Program-made: the position numbers and the translations under genes
Origin: Rallus limicola
Taxonomy: Eukaryota; Chordata; Aves; Gruiformes; Rallidae
Length of the DNA: 64,000 nt
Reading direction: 5' to 3'
Assembly: GCA_022605955.1 (NCBI GenBank)
Contig: JAKCOZ010000011.1
Location: 5,213,990 to 5,277,989 of the forward strand
Notes under the pieces: generated by a model
What the model saw: the letters and a program-made list of their open reading frames with translations, nothing else
What the model was told of the DNA's origin: nothing
The model's database searches: none
Shown: positions 58,001-64,000 of the stretch, one piece after another
How positions within the stretch are numbered: the first letter of the stretch is position 1
Layout: each line of letters opens with the position of its first letter

Positions 58001-60454
58001 GAAATAGACTTGTTTGGGTTCCATTTGGTTGCTGGAGGGGAAAACTCCACATAAAACAACTCTGGCTGTTCAGTAAGGCATCCTGATTTCTCATTATTAT
58101 TATTTTTTCCCCAGCAGAGCTCTATTTCTTCTCTGCTTTTTAGAAGTCCCAAGACCCCTTCCCATCTACTTTAATAACAGTGAGACGGGATTGCAGCAAC
58201 AAGACGTAGGGACCTTGAGGACTGCATCCAGATGTACGTTTTCTATGTCGAGTTTCCTGGCAATTATATTCAAAAATGAGGACAGATCGATAGTGTTATT
58301 AAACAAACCCCAAACAAATCATCCATATACAATTGTGATTTAACAATTTTTAGGGTTTAACAGGACTTTAAAAAATCAAACTCACTTTTTGTTATACTCG
58401 GCCAACTTATTGTTTACATCCTCTTAATTTCCTTCCAACACTCTTACTTTTCCAGAAATTTTGAATCCAATTCAGGGCCCTGATTGTAGCTCACTGGTGT
58501 CATTTTGGAATAAGGTTGTTGATAAAGCAGAAATGACAACACTGTCTCATGGTACTCCTGAATTTCTCAGGGGTAACTACAAATAGCAGTCATCATTTTG
58601 CTCATAAATTCCTTTAAGAAAATACTCTCTGACTTCTTACTTTTCTTTAAAAAAAAAAAATCCAACCCAAACAAAAAAAAACAAACAAAAACCCAACCAC
58701 CCAAGCCACAGAAGTCCAATATCAGGGGACATACTGTAGAGTTTAATGTGTCTGAAAGTTCTGGTTCATTAAATGCCCATAATGCTGCACGAGGAGCTCT
58801 TGAAATCTACAGGATCAGGTGAACTAAGTAATTTTCCATTAAGTTTGGCATTCTTTTTCTCCTTTTCCCATTTTCATGTGTTCTTTGAGAATGTTTTTGG
58901 GACTGATATTACATTAAGCCAACATAGTGTTTAGGGGAATTTTAAGCCCGGGTAAAAAACAGATTTAATACTCTTATATCCATCTTTGTAGTTTTAATAT
59001 GGGTCTCCTTTCTGTTTTCATAAGCAGAAGCCTGGCAGTTTTATATTCTGTTTCAGTATGTTATCAGTATAAACATATCCCTGATGAGGCTCCAACAATT
59101 ATATTTCACTACTGAATGCTTTGTGAAGGTAAAAATCAGAGCAGGAAAAAGAGATTCCACACACTAACGAAGACAATGCTGATTCTCACTTCAGTTCCTG
59201 CAGATGCAGTAGTTTCACTGCTTTATTTTTATGTTGTTTTGATGCTTTTTTTACCTATACTGACATCGCTGGAGCAATTCCTGATACAGGTTTGTTCAGA
59301 CAAAATCACAATCAGGATTTAAGAATTCATCTAGTTGCTTTCCTTTACTCATGTAGCAAACAGGTTTAAGCAATGAACTGAAGAAAGTGTTTCTTGGGCA
59401 TTTCTTATCTACTTGAAGCATTTTGTGAGAGAGGAATCCAACCCTACATCACTTTAACACTGGAATGAATGCTTACTGGCAGCTTTAGACATAGGAATAT
59501 AGTTGCAACCTCAGGATCCACTGGTGTTAGTTATCTTGGCATCGTTAAAGAAATCTGTGGTTCACACCACTAAAAAAAAACAACAATCAAACCCCAAAAC
59601 ACTACAGATCCTCATCTTATGTAACCTTTAGCACAGCTGAAATCAATAGAACCATATTTATTTAGTCCCAGATGATGGTTTAGCTCAGGATCAGTGTCAC
59701 AGACCTGGGGAGGTATACAAAAATATATAAATAGTAAGTATATAAATAGACACACAGAGAAATAAAGTTGCAGAAGATCAAAGACCTTTAGCAAACTACA
59801 CTATTTTGCACCCTAAGAGAGAAGCCAGGCTTCTGAAACCCAGAAGCTCTGCCCATCTAGATGCATACTTGCAGAGAGGTGACCCCCTTGACCTTGGAAC
59901 TAGGAGAATTTTGTAGCAGAAGGGAGATGCAATGGATACTCTGCAGTTTCCAAATTCTAGATTACAAGCAGTGATTTGTCCCACCTAAGGCTGAGTCACA
60001 GGGGATCTTGTTTAAAAGGCAGCAATAAGGTTTGGAGACAAGAGTTGAAAACCTCAAGACTTCTATGCAATTGCTGATGTACCTGAATTAAACATAAGGT
60101 GTTGTTTTATCATCCTAAACATATGGGGTTTGTAACAGCTCTTACCCTGTGTATCTAACAAATCAGCTTCAAAGGACAGTAAAATTAATAAATATGTTTC
60201 TGGGCCACAATGTAAGGTATGTAATCCCACAGGAGCAGGGGCATCAGAATGTAGGAGTTTCTATTGCACATCCTGTATGTTTTACAGAATGACTTCCAAT
60301 CATGTTGATATCACACAAGATGATTGAGAAAAATCCACCAGAAAAAGCTTTGTTGTCCTAAGTAGGTTTTGTCCTTCAGACAGAAGTTACAATCTCTAGC
60401 AGAGGCACCAAACAGTTACAGAATTAACTGTGTCATGGAGATGCCACTATTTTG
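55049..60454. other. long transposon-poor non-coding stretch
   Basis: Over 5 kb with no CR1 or LTR recognised. Contains (AT)8 at 56290-56305, (CTTT)n ending in a splice-acceptor-like TTCTTAG at 57452-57472, a G4-capable run at 57506-57526 and A-rich patches at 58648-58690 and 59570-59595. No gene recognised. The absence of transposons makes conserved non-coding elements plausible, especially in 56500-57350. Confidence 0.4.
57506..57526 (+). repeat. G-quadruplex motif
   Basis: GGG AGT GGG T GGGGGG T GGGG: four G runs with loops of 1-3 bases, so a strong G4 pattern. It lies about 35 bases past a long CTTT/T-rich tract. Confidence 0.85.
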
Positions 60455-60918
60455 CATGAAGGGCCATGAAGATGATCAGGGGGCTGAAGCACGTCCCCAA
60501 TAAAGACAGGCTGAGAGAGTTGGGGTTACTCAGTCTGGAGAAGAGGAGGTTGCTGGGAGACCTAATTGCAGCCTACCAATACTTAAAGGGGTCCTACAGG
60601 AAAGTGGGAGAGGGATTTCCAACCCCTACAATTCTGTGATTCTGTGACTGTTCACCAGTGACAGGACAAGGGGCAATGGCTTCAAGCTGAAAGACGGTAG
60701 GGTTAGATTAGATGTTAGGAAGAAAGTCTTTACTATGAGGCACTGGCACAGGGTGCCCAATGAGGTTGTGGAAGCCCCATCCCTGGAAGTGTTTAAGTCC
60801 AGGTTGGATGAGGCTTTGGGCACCCTGACCTAGTGGAGGGTGTCCTTGCCCATGGCAGGAGGTTGGAACTAAATCTTTGAGATCCCTTCCATCCTGAAGT
60901 ATTCTATGATTTTACAGT
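60455..60918 (+). mobile_element. CR1 LINE with embedded CR1 tail
   Basis: Late pol (reading [16 protein letters not shown] codons near 60531-60560) to a tail near 60905. In the middle, between GGGAGAGGGATT and ACCAGTGACAGGAC, lies a block reading CCAACCCCTACAATTCTGTG (60617-60648), the 3' tail of a CR1. The outer CR1 then continues with GACAAGGGGCAATGGCTTCA and the CCTAGTGGAGGGTGTCCTTG block. It is the GGGCACCCTG subfamily. Confidence 0.92.
60617..60648 (+). mobile_element. CR1 3' tail embedded in another CR1
   Basis: A 32-base segment (TTCCAACCCCTACAATTCTG and the following TGATTCTGTGACTG) is the signature 3' end of CR1, but it sits inside the pol region of the surrounding CR1 rather than at its end. 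A very short nested insertion or template switch explains it best. Confidence 0.6.
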
Positions 60919-61039
60919 ATCAACAGTGAAAACACCACAAAGGCAGCTAATGAAATTTTGCATCTTTAAAAAAGAGTACAATCAATTAGAAGCTGGACAG
61001 ATGAACATTGTGACCATAAACAGTATTTCTTAAGAGGGC
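60919..61039. other. short unique spacer
   Basis: AT-rich interval between two CR1 elements of different age. Nothing is recognised in it. Confidence 0.5.
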
Positions 61040-61345
61040 ATAGCTATTTTTAAGGAGGATGTGGATACACTACAGAGAGTTCAAAGGTGTGCCACAAAAC
61101 TGATCCATGGGTTGGAAAACAAGCTCTTCGATATCAGGCTTAAGGAGCTCAACTTAGATTATCAAAGGGAAACTGGAGAAGTGAGGTGATCACTGGGTAA
61201 GGTACTAAGAAATGTTTGATAGCAGGGAGCTTGCCATCTGCTAACAAGGGTGTAACAAGAGCTGATGGCTGGAAGCTGAAGTTCACGTAAATGCAACTTT
61301 AAAACAAGAAGGAATTTCCTAGCAATGAGGGGATGTGGCTTAGTG
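61040..61345 (+). mobile_element. diverged CR1, pol C-terminal region
   Basis: The frame reads VQRCATKLIHGLENKLFDIR and then LKELNLDYQRETGE near 61075-61180. These are the old CR1 equivalents of ERVQRRA...LEEL...LFSLEKRR. A related 3' block with GGCTGGAAGCTGAAGTTCAC follows at 61266. It is far older than the neighbouring CR1 at 60455. Confidence 0.65.
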
Positions 61346-61872
61346 GCACTTAACCAATGCAGGTGTACTTGGCTTTTGGACTTTTTTTAAATGCAATTAG
61401 ATTTCTCTTTATTTACATGTTTTGTTTCAGCTGTTGGAATAAGTATTTAGCCTGTTTCTGTAGCAGAGGGAGGAGGAATCCAAATGCCTCAGTTCACATT
61501 CCTGGAAGGAATCAGTGGTGGTATGTCCTTAGCATGCTCAAGAAGTAGACAGTCCTATATTTAGGCAATGTTTACAATCACATTTCATGTTTCTGAACTT
61601 TAGCTTGATATTTGTTGTGAGAGAATTTGCTTCGAGGGCATAACTTGGCTGTTGATGATTTGCCTTCTACTGAAATGTAAGAGGTTGTTTGCGGCTGAAA
61701 ATGGGATATAAAAGAAAGATTTATTTTGATCCTTATTCTCTATATATTTGCCATCTACAATGAGCTAGAGATTTTGACTGTGAGGGTAAAATTTGTTCAG
61801 CTGCTATCACCTCTTGAAGGATCTGACCTCCCTGAAGTCTATGGGATTTTTAGCACTTAAACTCTTCTCCCA
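61346..61872. other. unique non-coding stretch
   Basis: No gene or transposon recognised. Confidence 0.45.
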
Positions 61873-62180
61873 ATGCATTTTTGTCTTCCACTTGTCTGTG
61901 TTGAATTTCATCTGCCGTTGTGTTGCCCAATTACCTACAATAGTTTAGTTAGGTACATCTGGAGTTCCTATCAATCCTCTTGGGCATGGCGTAACCTAAA
62001 TAATTTTGTGTCCGTGTCATAATAACCATAAAATAATTCTGTGTCAAAACAATTTTGTAAATTCATGTTTCAACATTTGTCCTGAGTGCAGCTGAACAAA
62101 ACCCTTTGTGTATAGCTCCAGTCTTTGCGCCTCAAGGACTCCTCTATTATACACCTGTTCTTGACAGATTGAGGCCTAAA
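61873..62180 (-). mobile_element. ancient L3/CR1-like LINE remnant
   Basis: Minus reading gives NWATQRQMKFNTDKWKTK, the old CR1/L3 pol block WA...QMKFNVDK. The plus strand shows TTGAATTTCATCTGCCGTTG, CCCAATTACCTACAATAG and later CTCAAGGACTCCTCTATTAT in the order of L3/CR1 antisense. Highly diverged and probably pre-avian. Confidence 0.6.
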
Positions 62181-63562
62181 ACAGGATAGCTTAGTCACAT
62201 ATTAACCAGCAGGAAGAAAGTCTCTCCTTTTTATTAATGCCTGCCTACGAGTTCAGTGTTTGGAATTCAGTCCTACCTATAAATCAACATCAGAGACTAC
62301 AACCCAGTGTGTTCAAGAGCTTTGTTTAAACATCAAAAGAAGAACACAGACAAGCACTATGATAGAAATATAACTAATCACTTGCAAATACATCTTTCCT
62401 GTCAGTAGGAGCTTAACCTTTTTGTTTAATGTTACTGGAGGAAAATGCACTTTTTTCCATTCTACCTATTTTCTTTAAAGCGATATACAAGTTCACTGTG
62501 AAAAATGATCATACTTATTACTAGCATATCACAAGCCTAGGAAAATGGATTTTAGAAGTATTCAGCTGAAGGAAGATTTATGGAACCTTGTGAATTTCAA
62601 GGCTGCACAATGATTAATAAGAACAGGAGACTGCTAAACGTGTTTGGCTAACCCATCACTTGATAAAACGATGATTTACTAAGGAAGAGAAATATATCTA
62701 AGGTTTCAGCTTGTTTGTTGACTAGCAATGAACACAACATGATTGCATGTGGCACATTGATTGGATCAATTTAACTTCACACTCTGCTCCTGGCTTTCTT
62801 AGCTCATAGGGGACTCTGCAAGGATTTAGCCATAGTGTGCAGAAAATCCTACAATCTATAGACCATTCTCTTTAATTTGAATGCTGCAGATTATGGATGA
62901 AAGATTGGTCACCTATAGGATTTAACAGTTCAAAGGAAAGGAAAATAAAGAGACACAGAGGGGAAAAATACAAACAAAGAACTCCTGTGAGAAAGAAGTG
63001 GAAATGCAGCCTTCTACAAGATGTGGGGCTGGGCTCGGTAGAGTTTCCATATCTGATTTTCTAATTACTCATACAAACTCCAATGAACTCAGCAGCATTA
63101 CTCCTCATTTACACATTGGGAAGGGAAAGCAGAATCAAGCCCTTGATTTCTACTGTAGCATAGTTCATTGCCTGCAAACACACAAAAAAGATCACTGCGT
63201 TCCTGGTTTGCTTTCATCTTTTGGGCTTGATGGTATTTCAGTCAATAAAAGTTTGTCATTGATCATCAGCACGTGCTTTGTCAGCAGGATCAGGACTTCT
63301 GTATTGCTTGTAATCTGTTTAGTAGATAACAAAGTGCTTCTCCCAGAAGTACGGCACGTAATGCAAAAAATGCAAAAAACCCCTGATATCACATTGAATA
63401 TAGGACTTTCCTTCAGATGATGCAACTTGTCTTAGCTCGGTGCAGATGCAAATCCACAGGTGAAGTTGGCCAGCTCCAGAATATTCATGCCAAGTTGAAG
63501 ATCTCTGGTTGAATTGTGTGTCTACAGTACTGCTCAGCTTGGTGACCCAAGGCCTTACCCTC
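62181..63562. other. unique non-coding stretch
   Basis: A 140-codon plus frame (62998-63420) has no recognisable motif. 63068-63150 carries a scrap similar to an old amniote repeat (ACTCCTCATTTACACATTGG, GAAAGCAGAATCAAGCCC). No gene recognised. Confidence 0.4.
63068..63150 (+). mobile_element. possible ancient amniote repeat remnant
   Basis: ACTCCAATGAACTCAGCAGC, TTACTCCTCATTTACACATT and AGCAGAATCAAGCCC resemble a repeat common in turtles, crocodilians and birds. Weak. Confidence 0.3.
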
Positions 63563-64000
63563 TGTCATGGTTTAACCCTGTGGGATGCTCAGTCCCACAC
63601 TGCATCTTGCTCACTACCCTCCAGCAGGATGGGGGAGAGAATTGGGAGAGTAAAAGTGAGAAAACTTGAGAGCTGAGATAAAGATAGTGTAATAGCTAAA
63701 GTATGCAAGCAAAGCAAGAGAAGGAATTCACTCCCCTCTGCCCATGGGCAGACAGGTGTTCAGCCTTTCCCAGGAAAGCAGGGCTCCATCACATGTGATG
63801 GTGACTTGGCAAGACAAATACCATCTCAAATACCCCACCCTTCCTTCCTCCTCCTTGCAGTTTTTCTTGCTGAGCAGGACATCATATGTCATGGAATATC
63901 CCTGTGATCAGTTGGGGTCTGCTATCCTGACTGTGTGCCCTCCTGTCTTCTTGTGCACCCCTGTCCTACGCACTGGTGGGGGGAGGTGAAGAGCAGAAAA
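63563..64000 (-). mobile_element. ERVL-type LTR, cut by window edge
   Basis: Plus strand starts TGTCATGGTTTAACCCTGTG, the reverse complement of the LTR end. It then matches the family at 15198 in inverted orientation: GTGAGAAAACTTGAGAGCTG, CAGGTGTTCAGCCTTTCCCA, GGAATATCCCTGTGATCAGT. The start of the LTR (TGTATTGGG) is beyond 64000, so it is unknown whether it is a solo LTR or part of a provirus. On the 3' side (below 63563) no primer-binding site or internal sequence is seen. Confidence 0.9.

Noticed and set aside
62998..63420. 140-codon plus-strand open frame
   Set aside because: No recognisable motif, no promoter or splice context, and it overlaps a repeat-like scrap. Frames of this size appear by chance in 64 kb.
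1..64000. Prokaryotic genes, CRISPR arrays, tRNA or rRNA genes
   Set aside because: No dense ORFs, operons, spaced direct repeats or cloverleaf-like segments were seen. The repeat content is avian.

Overview
The window looks like avian nuclear DNA, non-coding or intronic/intergenic. About thirty CR1 LINE fragments are present, on both strands, and most end in the bird-type 3' tail built on ATTCTATG. Two copies of one avian ERVL-type LTR are present (15198-15727 plus, 63563-64000 minus), along with two further LTR-like blocks. Very old amniote MIR and L3-like CR1 remnants survive. No bacterial gene, operon, CRISPR array, rRNA or tRNA was seen. I found no intact host protein-coding gene. Every long open frame is either CR1 pol debris, low-complexity sequence, or a frame I could not recognise.

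Layout. 1-4.0 kb is unique apart from an A-rich tract and a weak MIR. 4.0-8.2 kb holds four CR1 copies. 9.3 kb has an ancient CR1. 11.7-12.1 kb has a protein-like but broken exon candidate on minus. 12.9-16.3 kb is a nested transposon cluster: a plus CR1 is split by a minus CR1 and an ERVL solo LTR. 18.1-18.7 kb (minus) carries a decayed Ty3/gypsy-like reverse transcriptase/RNase H, unusual for a bird. 19.3-21.5 kb has three CR1 copies. 23.1-23.6 kb is an LTR with a lysine-tRNA-type primer-binding-site remnant. 24.8-25.6 kb is a CpG-rich LTR or promoter-like block. 27.6-34.3 kb mixes MIR and CR1 pieces with an AP-1 hairpin. 36.3-36.6 kb is an LTR and 37.2-37.8 kb a deleted CR1.

37.8-44.2 kb is almost free of recognisable transposons and leads into a CpG island at about 44.2-44.95 kb, the best host promoter candidate. 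A CR1 abuts its right edge (44961-45557). 45.6-60.4 kb has few CR1 copies and long clean stretches. 60.4-62.2 kb has three CR1 pieces of different ages. The right edge runs into the minus-strand ERVL LTR, which is cut by the window.

Nothing here works as a multi-gene system. The most unusual points are the gypsy-like fossil, the nested CR1/LTR structure, the CpG island with CR1 at its border, two CR1 deletions starting at the same pol motif, a CR1 tail embedded inside another CR1, and an AP-1 inverted repeat. All identifications are by eye, so boundaries carry errors of roughly 5-30 bases and subfamily names are not assigned.
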